This document shows positions 17,043 through 25,610 of a stretch of DNA of 64,000 bases, in pieces (positions within the stretch are counted from its first letter, which is position 1; each line of letters begins with the position of its first letter). This DNA is from Olavius algarvensis Delta 4 endosymbiont. GTDB lineage: Bacteria; Desulfobacterota; Desulfobacteria; Desulfobacterales; CAJINA01. A program made the position numbers and the translations under genes. The notes under the pieces were generated by a model that ran no database searches, was not told the origin of the DNA, and was given only the letters and a program-made list of their open reading frames with translations. The stretch lies in NCBI GenBank assembly GCA_905176665.1, contig CAJINA010000259.1, forward strand, positions 150,363 through 214,362, given 5' to 3'.

Positions 17043-18190
17043 TAGATAATCTCCAGTTCGGCCTGCAGGGCACCGGCGGCCTTGATGGCCTGGAAAATGG
17101 CAATCAAGTCATGCGGGGTGACCCCCAGAGCGTTGAGCGCCCGGACCACATCGCCAATGCTGACGCCCGATTCCAGTACATAAATCGGCACACGTTCTTC
17201 CTTGACCATGATGTCGCTTTCCGGCGCGGCTACGGTTTGGCCGCCGCGCGAAAACGCCGTGGGCTGCGACACATTGGTGGACTCCCTGATTTGAATGCTT
17301 AGGCTGCCGTGGGCAATGGCAATGGTGGAGAGTCTGACATCCGCCCCCATGACCACAGTGCCGGTCCGCTCATTGATCACCACCCGGGCATACATGTCGG
17401 GATTCACCCCGACATTTTCCACTACAGTGACCAGACCGACAAGGTTCCCGTCGTATTCCGGCGGGATGTCAATCTCGACGGTACCCGAGTCGGGTGTGCG
17501 GGCCAACTGGGCTGCCAGGGTTTTGTTGATGGCGGCCACGGTGCGGCTGGCGGTGGTAAAATCGGGATTGTGCAGACTGAGGACCAATTTGGTTTTATTG
17601 GCAAAATCGGATTTGATTTCCCTTTCAATCAAAGCCCCGCCGGCTACGCGGCCGACCGTGGGGTGGTTTTTCTGCACACCGCCGCCGGACTTGCCGCCGA
17701 CCTTGAAACCACCGGTACTCACCGGGCCCTGGGCAATGGCGTAAATTTTACGGTCCGCACCTTTCAGAGGTGTAAACAGCAGGGTGCCGCCCTGCAGGTT
17801 GTCGGCGCCCCCTATGGAACTGACCAAAACATCGATTCGGCTGCCTGCCCGGGCAAAGGCCGGCAGTTTGGCGGTGACGATCACACTGGCCACGTTGTCG
17901 GCCTTGATATCATCCGGTTTGACCGTCAGCCCCATTTTTTCAAGCATTTCGGAAATGGAGCGCACCGTGATCTTGTCATCTTTGTCACCAGTGCCGTTCA
18001 GCCCGATTACCAGGCCGTAACCCACCAGCTGGTTTGAACGCACACCTTTGATATTGGCAATATCTTTGATCCGGGCGGCCGAAACGGTGCCGGCATAAGA
18101 TATCACCAGCAGCAGGGCCAATATCAGGCCAAGGCCCTGCTTGCGGCGGGCGGTATTTACTGTGTCTGTTTTGTGGCGGTATGCTGTCAT
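17042..18190 (-). CDS. flgI: Flagellar P-ring protein FlgI
   Basis: 382 aa with a signal peptide ending near TVSA, followed by ARIKDIANIKGVRSNQLVGYGLV, the conserved FlgI start, and NGTGDKDD. It forms the P-ring around the rod in the periplasm. Its presence with flgH shows a Gram-negative envelope. GACAGGAAAAAAG precedes the ATG. It overlaps flgJ. Confidence 0.96.
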   Translation of the reverse strand: MTAYRHKTDTVNTARRKQGLGLILALLLVISYAGTVSAARIKDIANIKGVRSNQLVGYGLVIGLNGTGDKDDKITVRSISEMLEKMGLTVKPDDIKADNVASVIVTAKLPAFARAGSRIDVLVSSIGGADNLQGGTLLFTPLKGADRKIYAIAQGPVSTGGFKVGGKSGGGVQKNHPTVGRVAGGALIEREIKSDFANKTKLVLSLHNPDFTTASRTVAAINKTLAAQLARTPDSGTVEIDIPPEYDGNLVGLVTVVENVGVNPDMYARVVINERTGTVVMGADVRLSTIAIAHGSLSIQIRESTNVSQPTAFSRGGQTVAAPESDIMVKEERVPIYVLESGVSIGDVVRALNALGVTPHDLIAIFQAIKAAGALQAELEII

Positions 18191-18205
18191 CTTTTTTCCT
18201 GTCGC

Positions 18206-18940
18206 TTAAAAAGGCCAGACTTGGTCGAAGGCCCTGGTGAGCCAGCCCGGTTTCTGCCGGTCATTGAGGACACCGACGCCGGTGTATACGATCTTGGCAT
18301 CCGAAATGTAGGAGGAGAGCACTTCGTTATCAGCCGAAATATCCTTGGGGCGCACGATCCCGCTCAGGTTGAGCATCTGCTCCTCGTTGTTGATGGTAAT
18401 GCCCCGGGACCCGGCAATCACCAGGTTTCCGGAAGTGGTCAGCCCCACCACCCGGGCGGAAATAATGGCGGTCAAGTCACCGCTGCGGGTGGTTTCACCG
18501 GTACCGTCGAATTTATTTTTAAAATCCGCTTCAATCCGGGCAAAAGGATTGAAATCGGGCCGGGTGGTTGGAAATTTCGATTCAAGATTGAAAAATTTGT
18601 CAATCCCGGCCGACATCTCGCTTTTTCTTTCCGTATTGGTGTCCGCCTTGTTCTTCGCCTTGGCCGACTCGACGATGCGCACGGTGATGATATCGCCGAC
18701 TCTCCGGGCTTTGGCGCTTGAAAACATGTCGTTCAGGGGAGCATCTTCCTGCCAGAGCGATCCTTCGGTTTTCGGGGCGGGGGCCGTCTGCCGGGCCATT
18801 TCAACCGGGGCGGCAAACTTGAGGGCTTCCGCCTCCACGTTGCGACTGGTGGTCTTGCACCCGATCAAGCTCACCATAAGCGTTATGCAGACAACCTGCG
18901 CCAATGCGCTGAAGTACCTGTGATGAAATTGCGTGCCCAT
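18206..18940 (-). CDS. flgH: Flagellar L-ring lipoprotein FlgH
   Basis: 244 aa. A lipoprotein signal with lipobox LIGC places the lipidated Cys at residue 28. The region DMFSSAKARRVGDIITVRIVES is the conserved FlgH motif. It forms the L-ring in the outer membrane. The ATG is preceded by GGGAGATAAT. Order flgA-flgH-flgI-flgJ is the usual one. Confidence 0.95.
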   Translation of the reverse strand: MGTQFHHRYFSALAQVVCITLMVSLIGCKTTSRNVEAEALKFAAPVEMARQTAPAPKTEGSLWQEDAPLNDMFSSAKARRVGDIITVRIVESAKAKNKADTNTERKSEMSAGIDKFFNLESKFPTTRPDFNPFARIEADFKNKFDGTGETTRSGDLTAIISARVVGLTTSGNLVIAGSRGITINNEEQMLNLSGIVRPKDISADNEVLSSYISDAKIVYTGVGVLNDRQKPGWLTRAFDQVWPF

Positions 18941-18984
18941 ATTATCTCCCGGCCCTTTGCGGGCCTGCCGGTGTTTGCCGGCCG

Positions 18985-19992
18985 TTAAAATTCTACTTTG
19001 ACCGTCCGGGCGTCCAGTACCCGGGCAGAAACGCGCTTACGGGAATCAAGGTTTACCACACTGATTCTTTCCCCTTTCCGTCCTTTGGCTTTGACCTCGC
19101 CGCGGGCCGTGATACGCAGAGCCCCGGCTTCGGCTATGATCGTGACGACATCCCCTCGATTTACCAAAGGCGGCAGTTCAACCAGGTCTTCACGCAGCAC
19201 CGTGTTGCCGTAAACGGTTCTTTTCACACGCTTGCCGATCACCTCGGCGGGATCCGTAAAATAGCCGGAAGGCAGTTTGGCCAAGTCCTTCAGCACCACG
19301 GTAACATCCTGGCTTTCGATCGGCTGGTAGCGCCCCATGGGTTTGCGGACCACGACGACGGGCGCAATCACTTCCAGGTTGAGGGTCACCCAGGCCCGCT
19401 TAACTGCCTGGCCGTCGACCAGGAATTGGACCGAAAGCGCGATCGTATTTAAAAAGTCCAGCTTTCCCGGGCTTTTCACCTGGTAGGTAACCCGGCCCTG
19501 CGGCAGCACGACAGCGGTGTTGGCCTGCACTTTGGCCACCCTGACATTCTCCTGGTCCCAGGGTACCCGGGCCAGCACCCACTCGGCTGCTATTTCTGCG
19601 ATTCTCTCTTTGGCGATGGTCACCGCCTTGCGGCTCACCTCGAGACGTTGGGGAAAATCCAGCCCGATGTCCCGCGGCAATCCGCCGGTACTTTTGTTCA
19701 TACGGGCCAGGATATGCCGCGACTCGATGACTCTTTTGCGACCGGGCAACGGGGCCCTCCCGATATCGATATTGCCCAGACGGGCAATCAGCAGCGGGTC
19801 CGGTCCGGCAATCCGGGCGACCTGGGACAATAAGATGCGATCGCTGTTGATTTCCGCGGCGGGCGCAATCCGTACGACGGTTTGGTCCTGGGCGGTCACG
19901 AGGGCCGGTTGGAGCAGCAGCAAAACCATCACGAACAGACAGAGCCTGCTCCCGATCATCCCTTGCCGATTATAATTCCGGATTGAATCCAT
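18985..19992 (-). CDS. flgA: P-ring assembly chaperone FlgA
   Basis: 335 aa. A signal peptide ends near ALVTA. The C-terminal part (QPIESQDVTVVLKDLAKLPSGYFTDPAEVIGKRVKRTV in outline) is the SAF-type domain of FlgA, and the end (ARVLDARTVKVEF) is typical. It assists FlgI assembly in the periplasm. It is longer than the 220-residue enterobacterial form because of an N-terminal periplasmic extension. It follows flgG by 9 bp in the same frame, separated by the flgG TAG. Confidence 0.92.
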   Translation of the reverse strand: MDSIRNYNRQGMIGSRLCLFVMVLLLLQPALVTAQDQTVVRIAPAAEINSDRILLSQVARIAGPDPLLIARLGNIDIGRAPLPGRKRVIESRHILARMNKSTGGLPRDIGLDFPQRLEVSRKAVTIAKERIAEIAAEWVLARVPWDQENVRVAKVQANTAVVLPQGRVTYQVKSPGKLDFLNTIALSVQFLVDGQAVKRAWVTLNLEVIAPVVVVRKPMGRYQPIESQDVTVVLKDLAKLPSGYFTDPAEVIGKRVKRTVYGNTVLREDLVELPPLVNRGDVVTIIAEAGALRITARGEVKAKGRKGERISVVNLDSRKRVSARVLDARTVKVEF

Positions 19993-20001
19993 GATATCTT
20001 C

Positions 20002-20790
20002 CTATCGTTTCAAACCATTGGCCATCTGCAGCATTTCATCCGCCGTCCGGATGGTCTTGCTGTTGATTTCATAGGCGCGCTGGGCGGTAATCATATTGAC
20101 CATCTCATCGACCACGCTGACGTTGGACATCTCGAGAAACCCCTGGGCGATCGAGCCAAAACCATCTTCGCCGGCCGTGCCCGTGATGGCATCTCCCGAG
20201 GCCTCGGTGGGGGTGTAGAGATTGCGTCCCGCACTGCTCAGCCCGGCCGGGTTGACAAACCGGGCCAGGGTAATCGTCCCGACTTCAGTGGCGGTCTGCG
20301 ACCCGGCCTGCTTGACCGATATCGTCCCGTCCAGACCGACCGAAATGGCCACCGTGTCGGCGGGGATCGTAATTTCCGGTTCCATCAGGAATCCGTCCGA
20401 TGTGACGATGCGGCCTTCCTCGTCCACCTTGAACGACCCGGCGCGACTGTAGGCGATTTCGCCATCCGGCTGGGTAATCTGGAAAAAACCGTTGCCCTCG
20501 ATGGCCATATCCAGCTCATTTTTTGTGTTTTGCAGTTCCCCCTGGCTGAACATTTTGCTCACGGCACCGGCCTTGGTGCCGTGGCCGATCTGCACACCGG
20601 TCGGCACGGTACTATCGCCGGACGATGCGGTCCCCGGCTGGCGGGCGGTCTCGTAAATGAGATCCTGGAAGTCAGCCCGGCTGCCCTTGAAACCGGTGGT
20701 GCTGGCATTGGCCAGGTTGTTGGCAATGACATCGATGTTCAGGGACTGGGCCTGCATTCCGGTTGCCGCGGTATAAAGACTTTTAATCAT
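20002..20790 (-). CDS. flgG: Distal rod protein FlgG
   Basis: 262 aa. MIKSLYTAATGMQAQSLNI, then VIANNLANASTTGFKG, is the rod/hook N-terminal signature. The end (MITAQRAYEINSKTIRTADEMLQMANGLKR in outline) is diagnostic of FlgG. It forms the distal rod. The stop is TAG, showing that UAG is used as an ordinary stop in this locus. Confidence 0.96.
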   Translation of the reverse strand: MIKSLYTAATGMQAQSLNIDVIANNLANASTTGFKGSRADFQDLIYETARQPGTASSGDSTVPTGVQIGHGTKAGAVSKMFSQGELQNTKNELDMAIEGNGFFQITQPDGEIAYSRAGSFKVDEEGRIVTSDGFLMEPEITIPADTVAISVGLDGTISVKQAGSQTATEVGTITLARFVNPAGLSSAGRNLYTPTEASGDAITGTAGEDGFGSIAQGFLEMSNVSVVDEMVNMITAQRAYEINSKTIRTADEMLQMANGLKR

Positions 20791-20854
20791 TTTCTATCTC
20801 TCCAGTTGGGTATCCTATCCGTGTATAAAATTCTGCCTTAAAGGCGGCCGGCGA

Positions 20855-21616
20855 TTAACCCGGACGGCCGACATCATTAATGGCCTTGATGTTCATATCC
20901 GTGACCGCTTTGATCGTTTTTTGCTGGGCCTCGTAAGTTCTAAGCACGTCGATCATCTCCGACATGCTCTTAATCACGTTCACATTGGACAATTCCAGGT
21001 AGGCCTGCCGAATCCGTAAATCTTTTTGTGGTGCGATCGGACGCATATCTTCTTCGGCCTGGAAGCGGGTATTCCCGATTTTCTTCAGTCTAGATCGGTC
21101 TTCGAAATCGACGAGGGCGAAACGGTCCACCTGTACACCGTCGACATTGATGGCGCCGCTTTCATCCACCAACACCGTGTTGCCGTTTATCTGAATCGGC
21201 CCGCCCTCTCCCAAGACAGGCTGTCCGTCATGGGTAACCAGGCGTCCATCGCCATCCAGGCTGAACGCACCGCTGCGCGTATATTGAACGCCGTCGTCCG
21301 TCTGGATTGAAAAGAAACCATGGCCGATCAGGGCAAAATCAAGATTGCTGTCGGTTTTTTTCAACTGGCCCTTGGTAAAGTCGATCCGTGTGCCCACAAA
21401 TTCAACGTGGTAGTTTTTGGCCATAGCGGTCGCGTCACCGGATTCGGAATCCGCGGGTGCGGTCCCTTCTTCATTGCCCGGCAAAAAGGCCTTGAACACC
21501 GGCCGTTCGACTTTGTAGCCGGACGAATTGACGTTGGCCAGGTTGTTGGCCAGCACTTCCAGCCGCATTTGCTGGAGGATCGAACCGGAACCTACCGTAT
21601 AAATCGCCTCACTCAT
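20855..21616 (-). CDS. flgF: Proximal rod protein FlgF
   Basis: 253 aa. The N-terminal QQMRLEVLANNLANVNSSGYK and the C-terminal NVNVIKSMSEMIDVLRTYEAQQ place it in the rod protein family. The position just upstream of flgG identifies it as FlgF. GGGGAGG precedes the ATG, and a sigma54-type element lies about 55 bp upstream. It is probably the first gene of the flgFGAHIJ unit. Confidence 0.9.
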   Translation of the reverse strand: MSEAIYTVGSGSILQQMRLEVLANNLANVNSSGYKVERPVFKAFLPGNEEGTAPADSESGDATAMAKNYHVEFVGTRIDFTKGQLKKTDSNLDFALIGHGFFSIQTDDGVQYTRSGAFSLDGDGRLVTHDGQPVLGEGGPIQINGNTVLVDESGAINVDGVQVDRFALVDFEDRSRLKKIGNTRFQAEEDMRPIAPQKDLRIRQAYLELSNVNVIKSMSEMIDVLRTYEAQQKTIKAVTDMNIKAINDVGRPG

Positions 21617-21670
21617 GAATTGCCTCCCCTGTTCCCGGGCTGTATATGGTCAACTTGACCTAAAACTATT

Positions 21671-21687
21671 TGCAATTTTTATACCCA
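21671..21687 (-). promoter_or_regulatory. Sigma54-type promoter of flgF
   Basis: Minus strand TGGGTATAAAAATTGCA. The -12 element (TTGCA) is perfect and GG-N10-GC spacing is right; the -24 element lacks the usual CAC. The predicted start is about 45 bp before the flgF ATG. Confidence 0.55.
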
Positions 21688-21811
21688 CATTTATCTAATT
21701 CAAATTTCCATAAATTTTGGTAACTTGTCGGATAGGGCCATAACAGCTGACCGTTGAATTGCCGGACAACCGGCAGTATTTACCCACTGTTTATTGACGG
21801 CTATCCACCGG

Positions 21812-22312
21812 TTACCGGTTGCGCCGGCGGCGGTTGCGCAACTTAAGGGACAACTCGACCTCACCTTTGGGAAGGTGCACCTTGTCCGCTATCTGGCTGG
21901 TAGAGAGCCCGCAGGCCGCCAACTCCACTGCTTCGGAATAGACCCCGCTCTTGCGCGGCGCAGGCTTGGCGGTCGTCTGGTAGACCGGCGCCTTCTGGTC
22001 GGGCAAATCGACAGAGCGGCTCGCCGACGGAGCCCCACCGGCGGCAGCCGGTTGCAGGCCGGTTCCAAGATAAAGCTGCAGGTTGCGCCTCTCTTGCTCC
22101 AGCGCCCGGGCAATGGTTTCCAGGGCACTTTCAGTGGTCTGGTTTTCAGCCTGGGCCTGCATCTCCTTTTTAAAATCGCCGGTTTGCGGCTGCCGCGGCG
22201 TTCGCCGACTGGCCAGCCGGATTCTGACAATCTACACCAGGGTCGTGATGCACATCAGCAAACCAATGATGTCTAGTGCCGTTTCCCAGTTTGATAGTGC
22301 TGCATAACTCAT
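21812..22312 (-). pseudogene. DUF2802-type membrane-anchored protein, interrupted by an in-frame TAG
   Basis: The natural start is the ATG at 22312, preceded by GGAGAG. It encodes 26 residues with a membrane helix (ALDIIGLLMCITTLV), then a TAG at 22232-22234. The same frame continues IVRIRLASRRTPRQPQTGDF into the rest of the protein (116 aa from the ATG at 22162). The C-terminal part (EAVELAACGLSTSQIADKVHLPKGEVELSL) matches DUF2802, a small family often encoded beside fliA/flhG. Whole length would be 166 aa. Possible readings are a nonsense mutation, a sequencing error, or readthrough. The 22162 ATG has a ribosome binding site too close for good initiation. Confidence 0.72.
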
Positions 22313-22341
22313 ATTGGCTCTCCGTTTTCCTGGGGAACGTG

Positions 22342-23079
22342 CTAAAGCAAGCCCCGTTTCCTTAAGTGACTGCGCAGATGCACAACCGCCTGGCTGTGAA
22401 TCTGGGATACTCTCGATTCGGTGATATTCAGCGCTTTGCCTGTTTCTTTCATGGTGAGTTCATCGACATAATATAATGAAATCACGAGTTTTTCTTTTTC
22501 AGGCAATTGTTCGATGGCCTGGGCGACCGCGCTTTTCATCTCCTTTACCCGGGTCAGGGTCAGGGCATCATCAGTCCCGTTGTTCAGCAGGGCATCCACC
22601 ACACTGCGCTTTTCGTCATCCGTCTGGATGCCCATTTCTTCAAAGCTGACAAAGGAGATGCTCGACATTTTCTTTATCTCCTGAACCTCTTCCAGGGGCA
22701 CCCCGATCTCTTGGGCCAGCTCGCGATCATCCACAGCCCGCCCCTTTCTCTGCTCGAGCCCCATATAGGCCCGGTCGAGTTCCCGGACCTTGCGCCGGTT
22801 GGCCCGTGACAGGAAATCACGGGATCGCAATTCGCTGAGCACCGCGCCCTTGATCCGGAATACCGCGTAAGTCAGGAAGGTATTGTTCCGGGAGCTGTCG
22901 TAGCGTTCGATGGCCTGCATCAGGCCGATCACACCAACATGAATCAGGTCGTCGATCTCTACATGCGGCGGGAGGTGGATCGCAATCCGGTGCACGATTC
23001 TTTTCACATGAGGCAAATACGCCTCTATCAACTCATCCCGCGAAAGCAGATTGTCCTTTCTTGATTTCTGTGTTTGCAT
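22342..23079 (-). CDS. fliA: Flagellar sigma factor FliA (sigma28 / WhiG family)
   Basis: 245 aa. Region 2 (YLPHVKRIVHRIAIHLPPHVEIDDLIHVGVIGLMQAIERYD in outline), region 3 and region 4 (LPEKEKLVISLYYVDELTMKETGKALNITESRVSQIHSQA in outline) are complete. It directs transcription of late flagellar genes; matching promoters are seen before flgM, the CheY-STAS gene and the flagellin. A perfect AGGAGG precedes the ATG. It follows flhG in the unit, as in Vibrio and Pseudomonas. Confidence 0.96.
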   Translation of the reverse strand: MQTQKSRKDNLLSRDELIEAYLPHVKRIVHRIAIHLPPHVEIDDLIHVGVIGLMQAIERYDSSRNNTFLTYAVFRIKGAVLSELRSRDFLSRANRRKVRELDRAYMGLEQRKGRAVDDRELAQEIGVPLEEVQEIKKMSSISFVSFEEMGIQTDDEKRSVVDALLNNGTDDALTLTRVKEMKSAVAQAIEQLPEKEKLVISLYYVDELTMKETGKALNITESRVSQIHSQAVVHLRSHLRKRGLL

Positions 23080-23157
23080 CTGATGCCTCCTGCATCATGG
23101 GAAGCTGTCTGCTGCGCTCCAAGACGGCTTCCGGTTGGTTCGGTGCCGGGCAACCGG

Positions 23158-24090
23158 TTAGCGGTCTGCGTACGCCTGGCCCCTTCCTTCAAATTTCTTG
23201 CCAATAAGATATTTCCAAAAATGACTCGCATACCCGGCCGGCAGCCGCGGCGCCGGACTGGCATTCAGGTCCCGGGCAACGATATCAAAGCTTTTGCTGG
23301 CTGCCGCAGCCGGCCGCTGTTCCCTGACGAGCTTCTGCCCGCGGACACAGCGGGTCAAGTCCCCGTCCATGGGGATGTACCCCAGATAATCGATCGAGAT
23401 GTCGAGAAACCGCCGGGAGACCATGCTCAGTTGCCGACAGACATCTTTGGCCTCGGCCTCGCCCGACACCATGTTGACCAGCAGACTGAACTTCTTCTCC
23501 TGGTATTTGAGCGACATGACTTTCATCAGGGCATAGGCGTCCGTGATGGATGTCGGCTCGGGGGTCACCACCACGATCACCTCCTGGGCCGTAACATTGA
23601 AATACATGACATTGGATGAAATCCCGGCCGCGGTATCGATCAGCAGTACGTCGATATCTTTCATCAGGGTGTCCAGAGCCGACAGGACTCTGATTCTCTG
23701 GGCCGGAGTCAATTCGGTGATCTGCTGGACACCCGAGGAAGCCGGCAGAATACGCATGCCGCCCGGTCCCTGGACCGTAATCTCATCGATATTCTTGTCA
23801 CCTTTGATGACGTGGGAAATATTGTAGCGCGGGGCTTTGCCCAAAAGGACATCCATGTTGCCCAATCCCAGATCCGCATCAAATACCAGCACTTTCTGGC
23901 CGAGTCGGGTCAACGCATAGGCCAGGTTGGCCACGATGTTGGTTTTACCGACCCCGCCTTTGCCGCTGGTCACGGCTATCACCCGTGTGCCGGTAGTATT
24001 TGAACGTTCAAGTGCCGCAACTGCAGATTGGCGCACTTTTCCTTTAACCGGCAGATCGATGATGTTGTTTTTGGGCGGATTGGAATTCAT
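23158..24090 (-). CDS. flhG: Flagellar number regulator FlhG (MinD/ParA-type ATPase)
   Basis: 310 aa. VIAVTSGKGGVGKTNIVANLAYAL is outlined by the deviant Walker A motif, followed by LVFDADLGLGNMDVLLG and LLIDTAAGISSN. FlhG limits flagellar number and works with FlhF to set a polar site. The N-terminus has no clear FlhF-activating DQAxxLR helix, only SNPPKNNIIDLPVKG. AAGGAG precedes the ATG. Confidence 0.92.
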   Translation of the reverse strand: MNSNPPKNNIIDLPVKGKVRQSAVAALERSNTTGTRVIAVTSGKGGVGKTNIVANLAYALTRLGQKVLVFDADLGLGNMDVLLGKAPRYNISHVIKGDKNIDEITVQGPGGMRILPASSGVQQITELTPAQRIRVLSALDTLMKDIDVLLIDTAAGISSNVMYFNVTAQEVIVVVTPEPTSITDAYALMKVMSLKYQEKKFSLLVNMVSGEAEAKDVCRQLSMVSRRFLDISIDYLGYIPMDGDLTRCVRGQKLVREQRPAAAASKSFDIVARDLNASPAPRLPAGYASHFWKYLIGKKFEGRGQAYADR

Positions 24091-24128
24091 CTTGCTCCTT
24101 AAATAAATCTATAAATTTCTCTGACAGA

Positions 24129-25610
24129 CTAACGATACCCGGCAATCTTGCGGGCCACGCCGGGGCGGTACCCTGGCCGGGCCTGGCCGGCGTGCTTCGG
24201 CCGGCAGTAGCGGCAGGGATTAAATCCCTTCTTCAGGGCGTCATCGATACCGTTGAAGGCAATCATATTCCCCGGTTTGATACGCTTGGTCCATTTGCAG
24301 TCGTGCAGGTGGAAGATGTCCGAATTGATATTGGCGACATAGGCCGCGCCCTGGTCGGTTGGTGCGTCGCTGGCCGGGCCGTCTTCCGTGTCGGGGGTGC
24401 GCCGCCGCGAAATCTGCGCTGTTACCGGACGCCGGGGCATACTTTCCGGTACTGGTTCCGCCCGGGTCTGGTAGAGCGGGAGCAGGAACAGATCCGCCAA
24501 CCGTCGAATTGTGGCCGGATACAGATCTTCCGGGATCTGTTGACCGTCACTGATGTAAGAAACCGGAATCGAACTTTTCACGAGCTGATTGATAAGATTG
24601 CCGCGGCGGGTGCACTCGTCCAGTTTGGTGAACAGCAGGCCGTCTACCGCCAGGGGTTTGAAAAAATCGATGGCCGCATCGAGATCGGCGCTTTGCGTTC
24701 CGGCCCCGAGAACCAGCTGGACCGACATACCCCGACAGGCACAAAACAGGGTTTGCAGCTCCGCCCGGGTATCCGGGTTGTGGATGCCTGCGCCCCGGGT
24801 GTCTACGAGTACGAGGTCACAGCCGGCCAACCGCTGCAGGGCCCGGGCAAATGACTTTTCATCGGCGGCGGCTTCCAGCGGTACGCCGATGATGTCGGCG
24901 AATATCCGCATTTGTTCGACCGCCCCGATGCGCTGGCTGTCCAGGGTGATAATGCCGACCCGCCGATCCATGTCGATGGCCTGGGCTGCGGCAAGTTTGG
25001 CAACCACAGTCGTTTTACCGACACCGGTGGGACCGACAAACGCCACCACCGTCTGTCCGGAAGTGGCGACTTTTATGGGGCCGGCCTTGGCTCCCATCTG
25101 CTCCAGTGCGTCGGTGAGCGCCCCGGCCGTGCTCTCCCGGTCCAGGCTGTCGAGCCCGATGCCGTCAACCGGCATGCGTTTGACCAGATCGGCGGCAAGG
25201 GTCTCAGCGACACCCTATCGGCGCAGGAAACCTTTCAAACCGGCGTCACACCCCTGGTCCGGATGTGCGTTATTCTCTTTTTTCATAACCGTCCCCTTTT
25301 TCTTCAACGCCCCGAAACCGGATTGCAGTGAATCGAGCAGGCGCGTGCTTTTGCGTCTGGCAAACAGGTCTGGCTGGGCCGGATCGGAAGGGTTATTTTT
25401 TTGCCTGAGTGACATTTTTTTGACATCCGGTGCCCGGGACGGATCGATGGCGGCGGTGACCACAACCCCTGCGTCTTTGGGTATCCCCAGCAGGGTGCCG
25501 GGTTTCTTGATGCTCTTGGCTGATAGAATGACTGCTTCGGGCCCGAATTCCTTTTTGATCTGGGCCAGGGCGGTGGTCATATCCTTGGCTTCAAAACGTT
25601 TAATCTGCAT
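24129..25610 (-). pseudogene. flhF: FlhF GTPase gene, interrupted by an in-frame TAG
   Basis: The first part (25610 to 25218, 131 aa, MQIKRFEAKDMTTALAQIKK) is the FlhF N-terminal domain. It ends in LKGFLRR then TAG at 25215-25217. The same frame runs on as GVAETLAADLVKRMPVDG into the SRP-type GTPase domain (VAFVGPTGVGKTTVVAKLAA, TLDSQRIGAVEQMRIFADI, TKLDECTRRG). The C-terminal 60 residues carry FHLHDCKWTKRIKP and NPCRYCRPKH, an Ada-like zinc-binding pattern unusual for FlhF. Full length would be 493 residues. FlhF places the flagellum at the pole. The start overlaps flhA by 11 bases. A CAG to TAG change at a Gln codon would explain the stop. Confidence 0.8.

Noticed and set aside
22232..25217. 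Pyrrolysine as the full explanation of interrupted genes
   Set aside because: TAG is a common terminal stop here, and fliI has a TAA and a frameshift that pyrrolysine cannot explain. Kept only as one possibility to test.
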